This document shows positions 24,939 to 33,994 of a stretch of 64,000 bases of DNA, in pieces. The notes below the pieces were generated by a model that saw nothing but the letters and a program-made list of their open reading frames with translations, was not told the DNA's origin and did not search any database. Both the position numbers and the translations under genes were made by a program. The stretch lies in contig NZ_KE387241.1 of assembly GCF_000430765.1 (NCBI RefSeq), forward strand, positions 17,280 through 81,279. The letters run 5' to 3'. Position 1 is the first letter of the stretch; each line of letters starts with the position of its first letter. Source of the DNA: Peribacillus kribbensis DSM 17871 (GTDB lineage: Bacteria > Bacillota > Bacilli > Bacillales > DSM-1321).

Positions 24939-27006
24939 ATTGTTTAGGGCCCTCCCCGGTTCTTTTTATATAAGGATCTTCATGCAGCGTGACTTTTTTG
25001 TTTGATAAAACTTTGAACCAAATCTTGATGGCCGAAATCAAAACAGCAATCACAACCACCATAAAGATGGCGCACAGGGCCGCATCGACATAGTCATTCA
25101 TGACCACCTGCTTCATTTGCGCTTTCGTTGCTGCCGGGGCGAGCACTTTCCCGCTGTCCAAAGCATCCTTGAAGACCCTTCCGTGTGCAAGGAAGCCAAT
25201 TTTAGGATTATCATGGAACAGCTTCTGCCATCCCGCAGACATGGTGACAATCAAGAGCCAGGTAGTTGGAATAAGAGTGATCCATACATATGCTTTTTTT
25301 CCCATTTTAAACAGCAGGGTTGTTCCAAGGAGGAGAGCTATCCCTCCAAGCATCTGATTGGCAATCCCAAACAATGGCCAAAGCGTATTAATACCGCCAA
25401 GAGGATCAATGACTCCCTGGTAAAGGAAGTAACCCCAGGCAAGAACACAAAGGGTGGTTGCAATAATATTGGCGAAAAGTGATTCCGTTCTAGCGAACGG
25501 TTTATAAAATTGTCCAATGAGATCCTGAATCATAAAGCGTCCTACACGTGTGCCAGCATCTATTGTAGTCAAAATGAACAGGGCCTCGAATAATATCGCA
25601 AAATGATACCAGAAAGCCATTAAGGCCTTTCCCCCTGCGACATTTGAAAACAAATAAGCCATTCCTATAGCAAGCGTTGGGGCCCCTCCGGTTCTTGAGA
25701 GGATGCTTCCTTCTCCAACGTCCTTGGCGAGAGTGGTAAGGTCGTCCGGTGTAATCGTAAAACCCCACTCTGTTACCGTTTTGGCCGCCTGGACAGCATC
25801 GACCCCGATGGCAGCAGGAGGGCTGTTGATCGCAAAATACACACCCGGCGTCAGGACGCATGCCGCAATCATAGCCATTACTGCCACAAAGGATTCGGTA
25901 AGCATCGCCCCATATCCAATCGGTCTTGCATGCGATTCCCGTTCAATCATTTTAGGAGTCGTTCCAGAGGAAACCAGGGCATGGAACCCGGATATGGATC
26001 CGCAGGCAATCGTTATAAATAAAAATGGAAACAAATTCCCTGAAAATACGGGTCCTGTACCGTCAATGAATTTGCTGACAGCAGGCATCTGCAGGTCAGG
26101 TGCCACTATTAGGATCCCTAGAGCCAAAGCAGCGATCGTACCTACCTTTAAAAAAGTGCTTAAGTAATCCCGCGGGGCAAGCAATAGCCAGACCGGCATG
26201 ACTGAAGCGATGAAGCCATAAACGATCATCATAATGGCAATCGTTTCACCTTTGAACGTAAACATTGCAGAGAGTGCCTCATGCTGTGATACATATTGCC
26301 CGCCGTAAAGTGATAATAATAGAAGAATGATTCCTATAATTGAAGCTTCCCCGACTCTGCCCGGACGGATAAACCTCATATAAATGCCCATGAAAATAGC
26401 GATTGGAATGGTAGCCGCGATCGTAAACATTCCCCAAGGACTTCCTACGAGCGCCTTCACTACAACTAAGGCTAATACAGCTAATAAGATAATCATGATT
26501 CCCAGGATGCCTATCATGGAAATAATGCCTGTGACAGGACCCATTTCTTCTTTAATGATTTCTCCCAGCGACTTTCCTTTCCTTCTCATGGAACCAAATA
26601 AGATGACAAAATCCTGGACGGCTCCGGCAAGAACTACTCCTGCCACAATCCAGATGGTTCCCGGAAGATATCCCATCTGTGCGGCAAGGATGGGTCCCAC
26701 AAGCGGTCCCGCACCCGCGATGGCTGCGAAATGATGGCCGAATAGCACCCACTTATTCGTCGGTACATAATCCTTTCCATCATTGTGAACTTCAGCCGGA
26801 GTCTTGCGGGTATCATCCAGTTCAAACACCTTTTCAGCTATATACCGGCTGTAAAAACGATAAGCAACGGCATACGTGCTGACCGCAGCCACAAGGAGCC
26901 AGATTGCATTTATAGACTCCCCCCTCTTCAAAGCAAGCACGGCAAACCCCGCTGCCCCAAGAGCTGAAACAATGCCCCAAATCAATATCGATTTAAGCGC
27001 TTTCAA
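24928..27006 (-). CDS. cstA: Carbon starvation protein CstA (pyruvate/peptide transporter)
   Basis: 692 residues with about 16-18 membrane helices. The N-terminal domain has YVPTNKWVLFGHHFAAIAGA and GPLVGPILAAQMGY, diagnostic for CstA; GSISGFHALVSSGTTPKM follows mid-protein. E. coli CstA and BtsT import pyruvate and are induced by starvation or pyruvate. The chosen start is TTG 27006, spaced 6 nt from AAAGGAGGG; an ATG at 27027 lies before the ribosome binding site, which would then be translated, and is less likely. Forms an operon with ybdD. Confidence 0.9.
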   Translation of the reverse strand: MKALKSILIWGIVSALGAAGFAVLALKRGESINAIWLLVAAVSTYAVAYRFYSRYIAEKVFELDDTRKTPAEVHNDGKDYVPTNKWVLFGHHFAAIAGAGPLVGPILAAQMGYLPGTIWIVAGVVLAGAVQDFVILFGSMRRKGKSLGEIIKEEMGPVTGIISMIGILGIMIILLAVLALVVVKALVGSPWGMFTIAATIPIAIFMGIYMRFIRPGRVGEASIIGIILLLLSLYGGQYVSQHEALSAMFTFKGETIAIMMIVYGFIASVMPVWLLLAPRDYLSTFLKVGTIAALALGILIVAPDLQMPAVSKFIDGTGPVFSGNLFPFLFITIACGSISGFHALVSSGTTPKMIERESHARPIGYGAMLTESFVAVMAMIAACVLTPGVYFAINSPPAAIGVDAVQAAKTVTEWGFTITPDDLTTLAKDVGEGSILSRTGGAPTLAIGMAYLFSNVAGGKALMAFWYHFAILFEALFILTTIDAGTRVGRFMIQDLIGQFYKPFARTESLFANIIATTLCVLAWGYFLYQGVIDPLGGINTLWPLFGIANQMLGGIALLLGTTLLFKMGKKAYVWITLIPTTWLLIVTMSAGWQKLFHDNPKIGFLAHGRVFKDALDSGKVLAPAATKAQMKQVVMNDYVDAALCAIFMVVVIAVLISAIKIWFKVLSNKKVTLHEDPYIKRTGEGPKQYAG

Positions 27007-27037
27007 AACTATCCCTCCTTTTTCCATTTATAAAGCT

Positions 27038-27065
27038 ATTATACTAATAATTTTGAATATTACAA
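27038..27065 (-). promoter_or_regulatory. Sigma-A-like promoter of cstA
   Basis: -35 TTGTAA (27060-27065), 16-nt spacer, -10 TATAAT (27038-27043), about 20 nt upstream of the ribosome binding site. The 52-bp repeat array B begins directly upstream. Confidence 0.6.
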
Positions 27066-27106
27066 ATACATTAAAGCAATTATGGGGTCTGCCCCGTTTC
27101 CCGGGC

Positions 27107-27410
27107 TCCGAATGGTTCAAATGTATAAACGCGGGCGGCATTCGGACTACTTCCCTGGCTCTGCCTCTCAACCTGTCCGAATGGGGCTCGCATTCGGACA
27201 ACTTCCCTGACTCTGCCTCCCAACCCGTCCGAATTGGGTTCGCATTCGGACTACTTCCCTGGCTATTTCTCTCAACCTGTCCGAATGAGACCCGCATTCG
27301 GACTACTTCCCTGGCTGTACCTCTCAACCTGTCCGAATGAGACTCGCTTTCGGACAACTTGACCGGCTTTTCCCTCTAAACAAAGGGCGGCTTTGAGGCT
27401 TTCGGACCCA
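27107..27410. repeat. 52-bp palindromic tandem repeats, locus B (6 units)
   Basis: ATTCGGA (TTTCGGA in the last two units) recurs at 27140, 27192, 27244, 27296, 27348 and 27400, all 52 bp apart; the left-arm GTCC recurs at 27175, 27227, 27279 and 27331. Each unit is a palindrome TGTCCGAAT...ATTCGGACA followed by a linker ACTTCCCTGGCTnTnCCTCTCAACC. The inner arm sequence (CGAAT) is unrelated to that at locus A (TTTA), but the outer TGTCC/GGACA and the period are the same. The first unit has an enlarged loop (17 nt more). Confidence 0.85.
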
Positions 27411-27534
27411 AGTTCCGAATCTTCCCTAAGGCAGGCTTGCTGCCCAAGCTGACGCCGCTTCCGATTTTTCTTTTCTAAAAATGGTTTTTACGTTCTACGA
27501 GACGATTCCATTGTTAAAACAGGTTGAATAGAGC

Positions 27535-27640
27535 AAAAGATGATTAACAGGACAGGTGAGACCCGAAAGGCGGAGCTGAGGAGGCTCACCTACCCGTGGA
27601 AAGCGAGCATCCTGGAGCGGAAATCAACCACCTTGTTCTA
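27535..27640. repeat. Probable dispersed Bacillaceae repeat
   Basis: The stretch holds GGTGAGACCCGAAAGGCGG, then GAGGAGGCTCACC and GGAAAGCGAGCATCCTGGAG with GCGGAAATCAACC at the end. From memory this pattern (direct GTGAG...CTCAC pairing, then GGAAAGCGAG...GGAGCGGAAATCAAC) recurs in many Bacillaceae intergenic regions. The flanking 27411-27534 holds nothing recognisable. Confidence 0.5.
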
Positions 27641-27674
27641 AAAGCAGCAAAGTTTGTGAAAACAGACAAATAAA

Positions 27675-27695
27675 AAACTGGCCAGAGGCCAGTTT
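27675..27695 (-). terminator. Terminator of SDR gene
   Basis: Stem AAACTGGCC/GGCCAGTTT with AGA loop, then TTTTTATTTG on the minus strand. Confidence 0.8.
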
Positions 27696-27702
27696 CATAT
27701 AA

Positions 27703-28473
27703 TTACAGCAGGGATTCTGCTCCATCGATATAGATTTCGGTACCTGTGATGTGTGAGGACTGATCTGAGGCAAGGAAATAAACAAGATCCGCTACCTGTT
27801 CTGGTTTGCCTGCTGCATTTTCGAGCGGCTGATTTCCTTCCGGATACTCAATTGGAATCTTCACCTCCTCGACTCCTTTTTGAGTGAAGGTATTCTGATC
27901 AATGTTGGTATCGATGGCTCCAGGACAGATTGCATTTACCCGGATTTTATATCTGGCAAGCTCTAAAGCTGCCATTTTCATAAAGGCTACCTGCCCTGCT
28001 TTTGTAGTGCTGTAAGCAGAGAAGCCGATATTTTTAAACATTCTGTTACCATTAATAGAGCTCGTGATAATGATGCTTCCGCCGCTGTTTTTCATGTGCG
28101 GTATGACAGATTTAACCAGAAGGAAGGTCCCTCTCAGATTTATCGTCATAGTCTGGTCCCAATCCTCCGCTTCCATCTCCTCAATGGAGGTAATCGTTCC
28201 GTTAATGCCTGCATTAGCAAAAAGCACATCGATCTGCCCCCACTTTTCCATAACCTGCTGAATGGCAGAAAATACATCCTCCTTATTCGAAACATCAGCC
28301 TCCGCCACAAAAACCTCTGCACCGCCGTCAGCTATTTCACTGCGGACTTTTTCTGCTCTTTCTTCCTTAATGTCTATGATGCACACATTCATACCTTCCT
28401 TAGCGAACCTTTTGGCTGCAGCCGCTCCAATTCCAGATCCTCCTCCAGTAACCACCGCTACCTTGTTTCCCAT
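27703..28473 (-). CDS. Short-chain dehydrogenase/reductase
   Basis: 256 residues, classical SDR. Cofactor loop TGGGSGIG (residues about 10-17) and NAG; catalytic Ser in ITSSING and the YSTTK motif. Cytoplasmic NAD(P)-dependent oxidoreductase; C-terminal pattern GTEIYIDGAESL is common to glucose/3-oxoacyl reductase-like SDRs, and the substrate cannot be told. ATG behind AGGAGGATTC. Monocistronic. Confidence 0.87.
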   Translation of the reverse strand: MGNKVAVVTGGGSGIGAAAAKRFAKEGMNVCIIDIKEERAEKVRSEIADGGAEVFVAEADVSNKEDVFSAIQQVMEKWGQIDVLFANAGINGTITSIEEMEAEDWDQTMTINLRGTFLLVKSVIPHMKNSGGSIIITSSINGNRMFKNIGFSAYSTTKAGQVAFMKMAALELARYKIRVNAICPGAIDTNIDQNTFTQKGVEEVKIPIEYPEGNQPLENAAGKPEQVADLVYFLASDQSSHITGTEIYIDGAESLL

Positions 28474-28604
28474 ATGAATCCTCCTATTCTATTTTCAAAG
28501 TGCTGCCTCTGAAGAGTTTCCTGCATCCTCTTCATGCAATTTTCAAACCTTCTGCACGATACAGCCTCTCCTACGTTTTATTTCCCACTTTTCATACATA
28601 AAAT

Positions 28605-30239
28605 GTGTGTTCTGAAAAAAAACTAGAACTATTAACAAATTTTTTAAGGGAGGCGGGCAGCCTGGCACAGTTTTTTAAAAGCAGAAAAGGGAAGCAAGGT
28701 TCCCAAACGGACTCTGCTTCAAACAGCAAGGATAAACAGGATGACGTCCAGACCTTCACTTTTAATCTTGAAACAAACATCCAATTAATCAAGGATACTT
28801 TAGGTAACCCGCCAGATATCAATGTTAGGAAGATCGAGATAGATAAAGAGCAAAACTACACGATTGCGGTTATCCGGATGGATGGAATGTCAGACAAAAT
28901 GGAAATCAATTCGAGTGTTATCGAGCCGCTGACGAAGCTTACCTTCGAACAATTAAGAAAGCAACTGGAAAACCCAAATTCCTCTAATACTTTATCGAAG
29001 CTTATATCAGTAAATAAGCTGAGCTGCTATACAGAAGTGAACAAAGTAGTCCATTCTCTCCTCCAAGGCAATGCCGCCATCCTGGTAAACCATTCACAGG
29101 AAATATATATGGCTGCGACCAGGATGCTGAAGGTAAGAAGCATTACGGAGCCTACATCCCAAACCGTTATCCGGGGACCCAAGGATAGCTTTACAGAGGA
29201 TCTGAGAACAAACACCTCCTTAATCAGGGCGAGAATTACGAATAAAGATTTAAAGCTTGAAATGGTAAATAAAGGTGAAGTAACCCACACTGATATTGAG
29301 CTTATGTACATAAAGGGTATTGCGGATGAATCAATTCTGAGTGAAGTAAGGAGAAGGCTGGAAAAGATTAAGGTTGATGGGATACTTGAATCCAGCTATG
29401 TTGAAGAATTTATCCAGGACAGCCGATTTTCCCTTTTCCCAACCATCTTAAGTACAGAACGGCCGGATGTGGTAGTGTCCAACCTCTTAGAAGGCAGGTT
29501 TGCCATCTTTGTATATGGCACCCCCTATGTACTTATTGGTCCCGCTGCCTTTATCCAATTTTTCCAATCAGCTGAGGATTATTATCAAAATCAATATATG
29601 GGGACATTTATCAGAATCCTCCGCTTTATTGCATTTTTCATCGCCCTCTATGCCCCGGGGCTGTATGTTGCTATTATGACGCACCACCATGGGCTTATTC
29701 CTACCACTCTGCTGGTATCACTTGCCGGGCAGAGGGAAGGTGTCCCCTTTCCTATAATCATTGAAGGATTGGTTATGGAGATTGTATTTGAGGTGCTGCG
29801 GGAAGCGGGTATAAGGATGCCCAGGGCTGTCGGCCAGACCGTATCCATTGTAGGGGCATTAATCTTAGGGCAGGCAGCGGTAGAAGCTGGCTTTGTTTCG
29901 GCCTCGACTGTAATCGTTGTATCTTTGACAGCGATTGCAAATTTCACTATGCCATTTTTTAATGTTGCCATTGCGGCAAGGTTATTACGATTTTTTATCC
30001 TGCTTTTAGGATCATTCATTGGATTGTACGGGATCATGCTGGGAACGTTCATGATTCTTGCCCACCTATGCAGCATCCGCTCGTTTGGCATCCCATATTT
30101 CGAGCCAATCGCTCCATTCAGGCTTAATGAGCAAAAGGATGTTTTTGTGCGGCTGCCTATTCCTTATCATTTCAGCAGGCCATCTCCGGCAAATCCTGAG
30201 CAAAAAAAGCGGGCAGGGAGAAAGCAAAATGAAAAATAA
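28605..30239 (+). CDS. gerKA: Spore germination receptor A subunit (GerKA type)
   Basis: Up to 544 residues. GerA-family membrane subunit: acidic N-terminal soluble domain, then membrane helices from about residue 330 (ILRFIAFFIALYAPGLYVA, later ANFTMPFFNVAIAARLLRF). Lies in the inner spore membrane and takes part in nutrient sensing and ion release during germination. The frame opens with GTG 28605, but the only good ribosome binding site (GGGAGG) lies inside it, 8 nt before a CTG at 28662 that would start AQFFKSRKG; GerA proteins commonly begin with such a basic segment. First gene of an A-C-B operon. Confidence 0.9.
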   Translation: MCSEKKLELLTNFLREAGSLAQFFKSRKGKQGSQTDSASNSKDKQDDVQTFTFNLETNIQLIKDTLGNPPDINVRKIEIDKEQNYTIAVIRMDGMSDKMEINSSVIEPLTKLTFEQLRKQLENPNSSNTLSKLISVNKLSCYTEVNKVVHSLLQGNAAILVNHSQEIYMAATRMLKVRSITEPTSQTVIRGPKDSFTEDLRTNTSLIRARITNKDLKLEMVNKGEVTHTDIELMYIKGIADESILSEVRRRLEKIKVDGILESSYVEEFIQDSRFSLFPTILSTERPDVVVSNLLEGRFAIFVYGTPYVLIGPAAFIQFFQSAEDYYQNQYMGTFIRILRFIAFFIALYAPGLYVAIMTHHHGLIPTTLLVSLAGQREGVPFPIIIEGLVMEIVFEVLREAGIRMPRAVGQTVSIVGALILGQAAVEAGFVSASTVIVVSLTAIANFTMPFFNVAIAARLLRFFILLLGSFIGLYGIMLGTFMILAHLCSIRSFGIPYFEPIAPFRLNEQKDVFVRLPIPYHFSRPSPANPEQKKRAGRKQNEK

Positions 30240-31389
30240 AGCGTTCATTGCCATAGTGGCATCTGCAGTCATTCTGCTGGCAGCCGGATGCTCCAATTAC
30301 CGTGAGTTAAGAGATATTACCTTTATTTCGGGTATGGGAATTGATTATGTTAAAGAAAAAAAAAGGTATGAAGTAACCTTTCAGGCCTTTGCTCCAAGTT
30401 CATTTTCTGGCAGCGGGTCCATAGGGAGCGTCCTCTACACTTCTCAAGGAAGAACCATCAGTGAGGCAGCGCGAATGGCGTCAAAAAAATTCTCGAGGAT
30501 AGCAGATTATTCACAGGTAAGTTTGGTGGTTTTGGGGGAAAAACTATCCAGAAGATTAAGCTTGAATTTTATTTTTGATGTTTTTGAAAGAGACGCAAAA
30601 ATCCGAACCAACATTCCTGTCCTCATCGCAAGAAAAAATTCTGCAAAAGAGGTATTATCTGTCGTTCCCGGAAATGAAAATCCTGTCCAATCTATCATTG
30701 GAAAAATAAGAAATGCTTCTCAAACGCAGGGTGAGAATGGGGAAACAATGATCTACCAAATCATAAATCAGCTTGCCAGTAAGGGAATCGAACCCGCCAT
30801 TGATGGAATATCCGTAATTAATTCAAATGATCCTTCTAAGGCCGGGCAGAAAGAAACTAAACTGAATGGTACCGGAATCATCAGGAAGGGAAAACTGGTT
30901 GCCTGGATGGACGGATCAAATGCTAAATCGATATTTTTGTTAACGAATAAGATACGCCAGACAAATGAAGCCATTCTCTGCAGCGGAAATAGATATACCT
31001 CAGTCCGTATTACGGATGCCCATAGCACTCCCAATATTAAGGTCAAAAATGGAGTTCCCCAAATTACCATTAAAGTCCGGGCATTCGGGGTTATTGACGA
31101 AATGCTCTGTAATGCAAACCTTATGCAGAATAATATAATTAATAAATTTGAAAAGGAAGCCGCCTTTAACTTAAAAAATCATATAAGTGAGGGAATAAAG
31201 GAAGCACAAAAACAGAAAAGTGATGTTTATGGATTTGGCGAGCTATTGCACAGGGGAAATTTCAGAGTATGGAAAAATTACGAAGATAATTGGGGAAAAA
31301 CATTTGCAAAGGCAAAGATAAAAATTAATGTAACAGTTATATTGCATGGAACAAATATGAGGATTGAACCTTATCCCTACAAACGGTAG
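30229..31389 (+). CDS. gerKC: Ger(x)C lipoprotein, germination receptor C subunit
   Basis: 386 residues. Signal peptide with lipobox LLAAGC near residue 20, then NYRELRDITFISGMGID, the usual GerC opening. Anchored on the outer face of the inner spore membrane; required for receptor assembly. Start ATG 30229 overlaps the end of the A gene by 11 bp (translational coupling) behind GGGAG; a longer frame from 30058 is an overlap artefact. The gene order A-C-B is that of gerK rather than gerA/gerB. Confidence 0.9.
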   Translation: MKNKAFIAIVASAVILLAAGCSNYRELRDITFISGMGIDYVKEKKRYEVTFQAFAPSSFSGSGSIGSVLYTSQGRTISEAARMASKKFSRIADYSQVSLVVLGEKLSRRLSLNFIFDVFERDAKIRTNIPVLIARKNSAKEVLSVVPGNENPVQSIIGKIRNASQTQGENGETMIYQIINQLASKGIEPAIDGISVINSNDPSKAGQKETKLNGTGIIRKGKLVAWMDGSNAKSIFLLTNKIRQTNEAILCSGNRYTSVRITDAHSTPNIKVKNGVPQITIKVRAFGVIDEMLCNANLMQNNIINKFEKEAAFNLKNHISEGIKEAQKQKSDVYGFGELLHRGNFRVWKNYEDNWGKTFAKAKIKINVTVILHGTNMRIEPYPYKR

Positions 31390-31420
31390 AAATGAAATTC
31401 ATGAAAGCACTGGTGAAATT

Positions 31421-32533
31421 ATGAATGAAATAAAAATTGGCAGATTTCAATTCTTTACTTTACTATTCCTTTTTGAATTAGGAAGTGCTGTTTTATTTGG
31501 CATGGGAAAGGATGTCAAACAGGATGCCTGGATCCCAGCACTAATTGGAACCCTGGGAGGATGTCTCATATATACAGTTTATACTATGCTTCATAATTTA
31601 TATCCAGATCTTCCTATCACCAGCTACTCCAAAAAAATATTGGGAAAATATATTGGTTCAGCGGTAGGATTTGCTTACATCGTCTATTTTATATATTTAG
31701 CCACACGCGTGCTTCGCGATTTCGACGAAATGCTTGTCATATCCCAATATCATAATACTTCGCTGCTAACAATAGGACTATATATGATAGCCACTATCAT
31801 GTATGTTATGTTTAAAGGGTTTGAGGTATTTTCAAGGGTCAGCCTGATTTTATTTCTGGTTCATACCGCAACAATTACAGTCATATTCGCATTGGAGATT
31901 GCGGACAATCTGATTATTCCTGTAAATCTTCTGCCTGTACTCGAAAAAGGCTGGATCCCTATCTTTAAATCTGTCTTCCCCGCATCATTAACAGTTCCTT
32001 TTGGAGAGCTAATTGTAGTGACCATGTTTTTTCGATTTGTCAATGGCCAAAGTTCAATTAGAAACATCGGTTTCATGGCCATTATTCTAAGTGGGTTGTA
32101 TTTAACTTTCCGTAGTCTGATCAATATCGCTATCATTGGACCTGATGTAAGATTCCGCTCTACCTTTCCAATAATATCGGAAGTGGGGCTTATCAATATC
32201 GCTAATTTTATCCAGCGAATGGATTCATTCGTCATTGCCGTTCTGGTGATACTCGGTTTTGTGAAAGTATATATTTTCTACTATTGTGCGTTATCCGGAG
32301 CATCTGATCTATTCAAACTTAAAAAACCGGAAAAATTGATCTTTCCATTTGGATTTATCATTATTATTTTTTCCGTTTTTATTGCGCCGAATTTTAATTT
32401 TCATATGAAAATAGGCTTTAACATTGTGCCGCTTTACCTGCACATTCCATTTCAAATTGGAATTCCCCTTCTTCTCTTAGCGGTCGCTCTCATAAAAATA
32501 AAAAGAAGCAGATTGAGGCAGCAGGATTGCTGA
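31421..32533 (+). CDS. gerKB: Spore germination permease, B subunit (GerKB type)
   Basis: 370 residues, about 10 membrane helices, amino acid permease-like (APC) fold. Opening FQFFTLLFLFELGSAVLFGMG is typical of GerB proteins, which bind the germinant. The ATG at 31421 is chosen because homologues start at this point; the ribosome binding site is poor (CTGGTG), so coupling to the upstream gene is likely, and an in-frame TTG at 31364 inside gerKC is possible. Last gene of the operon. Confidence 0.88.
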   Translation: MNEIKIGRFQFFTLLFLFELGSAVLFGMGKDVKQDAWIPALIGTLGGCLIYTVYTMLHNLYPDLPITSYSKKILGKYIGSAVGFAYIVYFIYLATRVLRDFDEMLVISQYHNTSLLTIGLYMIATIMYVMFKGFEVFSRVSLILFLVHTATITVIFALEIADNLIIPVNLLPVLEKGWIPIFKSVFPASLTVPFGELIVVTMFFRFVNGQSSIRNIGFMAIILSGLYLTFRSLINIAIIGPDVRFRSTFPIISEVGLINIANFIQRMDSFVIAVLVILGFVKVYIFYYCALSGASDLFKLKKPEKLIFPFGFIIIIFSVFIAPNFNFHMKIGFNIVPLYLHIPFQIGIPLLLLAVALIKIKRSRLRQQDC

Positions 32534-32560
32534 CCTTCAGTTCTGCTTCTTTGTTTTTTT
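32503..32560 (+). terminator. Terminator of ger operon
   Basis: Stem AAAGAAGCAGA/TCTGCTTCTTT spanning the gerKB stop codon, followed by GTTTTTTT. Confidence 0.75.
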
Positions 32561-32755
32561 ACTGAATATCGCATAAATCAGCCAAGCGGTACTAAGTCCA
32601 AGAACCGAGACCAAGTCCTCTTTTCCTAAGTTTATAGAGTAATCAAGTATAAATTGAATAAGTTCCTGCAGGCTCACTCCAGCTACAGCGTTCTCTATAA
32701 GAACCAGAACCGCCAAGGAAGCAGCGACCATAATACTGACTATAGTTTCCTTCAC
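32537..32755 (-). CDS. Small two-helix membrane protein, possible Ger D-type subunit
   Basis: 72 residues with two predicted membrane helices (IVSIMVAASLAVLVLIENAV and LVSVLGLSTAWLIYAIF) and a basic C-terminus. Short two-helix D proteins that modulate germinant receptors are found next to many ger operons, gerK included; this gene is convergent with gerKB, so the assignment is by size, topology and position only. Start ATG 32755 with AAGGAAAC region weakly resembling a ribosome binding site. Confidence 0.55.
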   Translation of the reverse strand: MKETIVSIMVAASLAVLVLIENAVAGVSLQELIQFILDYSINLGKEDLVSVLGLSTAWLIYAIFSKKTKKQN

Positions 32756-32833
32756 TATTTCGGACCGCCTTACTTTTTACCTAGTATGTGTTAAATCGCG
32801 CTGCTTTATGATTATGCACTTTTAACAAAGAAA

Positions 32834-32856
32834 GACTGTTCCCATGAGGAACAGTC
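32834..32856 (-). terminator. Terminator of the YflT-type gene
   Basis: Stem GACTGTTCC/GGAACAGTC followed on the minus strand by TTTCTTTGTT. Confidence 0.7.
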
Positions 32857-32872
32857 CCAAACGCGTATTCTA

Positions 32873-33853
32873 TTAAGCAATAGGATCATCAGGGTTATGA
32901 TCTCTTCTTACCGGCCGGCCTTCATGGGTCGCGTTTGTATCCGTGACAATGCTGTTCCGGTCAAAAGGATTCACGGTACCCTCATGATTTTGAGTGGCGT
33001 CTACCATAGGCTTTTCTGCAAGGAGCGGATCCTTCGTCTCCTCAAGCAGATTTGCCGTGTCCTTCTCAGTTTCATCATCCAGACGGTTTGTACGGTCCAT
33101 AAACCCGTCATCATCTGAAGAAATGGTTGTCCGCCCTTTCTGAATACGCCCCTCAGTCTGAGCGGTATTTCCTGAAAGTACGGAATTATTCCGGCGTTCC
33201 CCTAGGCCCGTCCCTTCAGAGCTCAGCCCCTCCATGCCTGAATCCAGGGTCGTTCTGTCTGTTTCCATGGTATGGACCCGGTCTGGATCACCTGACCCCA
33301 ATACTGTTCCATCTGTTGTACCGGCCCTGTCCAGATCTCTTGATCCCAAGTCTGCGCTGCCAGGATTGAGCACGCCCGATCTGTCACGTTCCATCGTACC
33401 CGCAGTCATTCCTCTGCGGCTATCCGCATCGACTAATACTAATATCTTTCCGGATTTAAGGTCGCTTTCATATCTTTCCGCCTCTTCATCCGGGATTCCC
33501 ATGCCAATCAAAGCTCCTGCTATACCGCCAGCTCCAGCTCCTGTAGCAGCGCCCGCAATGGTTGCCGCAATAGGACCTGCTGCGAGGATTGGGCCAATTC
33601 CAGGAATGGCAAGAGCTCCAACACCCGCAAGGAAACCGGTCAGGCCGCCAAGCACACCGCCCGTCGTTGCCCCGGCTGCCGCTCCTTCTCCCGCTTTCGT
33701 GCCGGTTTCATCGGTTATCTCCCTGGCCTCTTCAGGATCTTTGGCAATAACAGATATCTCATCTCGTGCATATCCCTGTTCCTGTAAATCTTCTACTGCT
33801 GCAATTGCAGAATTTCCATCATCGTAAACACCAACAACTCTCTTATTCATCAT
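32873..33853 (-). CDS. General stress protein with YflT domain and long acidic tail
   Basis: 326 residues. The N-terminal 140 residues are the YflT (GS17M) domain: VVGVYDDGNSAIAAVEDL followed by a glycine-zipper helix region (GATTGGVLGGLTGFLAGVGA) and KILVLVDADSRRG. The remaining 180 residues are a hydrophilic, Asp/Gly/Thr/Arg-rich low-complexity tail with recurring DRxxTTxxxxLGSxD-like segments, predicted disordered. YflT proteins are sigma-B controlled and of unknown function. ATG behind TAGGAGGTATA; a good sigma-B-like promoter lies upstream. Confidence 0.8.
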   Translation of the reverse strand: MMNKRVVGVYDDGNSAIAAVEDLQEQGYARDEISVIAKDPEEAREITDETGTKAGEGAAAGATTGGVLGGLTGFLAGVGALAIPGIGPILAAGPIAATIAGAATGAGAGGIAGALIGMGIPDEEAERYESDLKSGKILVLVDADSRRGMTAGTMERDRSGVLNPGSADLGSRDLDRAGTTDGTVLGSGDPDRVHTMETDRTTLDSGMEGLSSEGTGLGERRNNSVLSGNTAQTEGRIQKGRTTISSDDDGFMDRTNRLDDETEKDTANLLEETKDPLLAEKPMVDATQNHEGTVNPFDRNSIVTDTNATHEGRPVRRDHNPDDPIA

Positions 33854-33889
33854 TTATACCTCCTAAGAAAATTTGGCTATAGAGTATCA

Positions 33890-33914
33890 TTACCCGATGA
33901 GGAGCAGAATAACC
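33890..33914 (-). promoter_or_regulatory. Sigma-B-like promoter of YflT-type gene
   Basis: -35 GGTTAT (33909-33914), 13-nt spacer and -10 GGGTAA (33890-33895) on the minus strand, against the sigma-B consensus GTTTAA-N12-14-GGGTAT; about 37 nt upstream of the start codon. Confidence 0.6.
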
Positions 33915-33994
33915 CTGATTGTCCCCATTGTCGAAAAGTTCCATGTTTGCCATAATGAGAAAGCTGAATAATCTAATGCAGCGCAGGTTCTCTG

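Noticed and set aside
27028..27357. Repetitive 109-codon frame upstream of cstA
   Set aside because: The repetition is the 52-bp array read as codons, which is not a multiple of three; there is no ribosome binding site.
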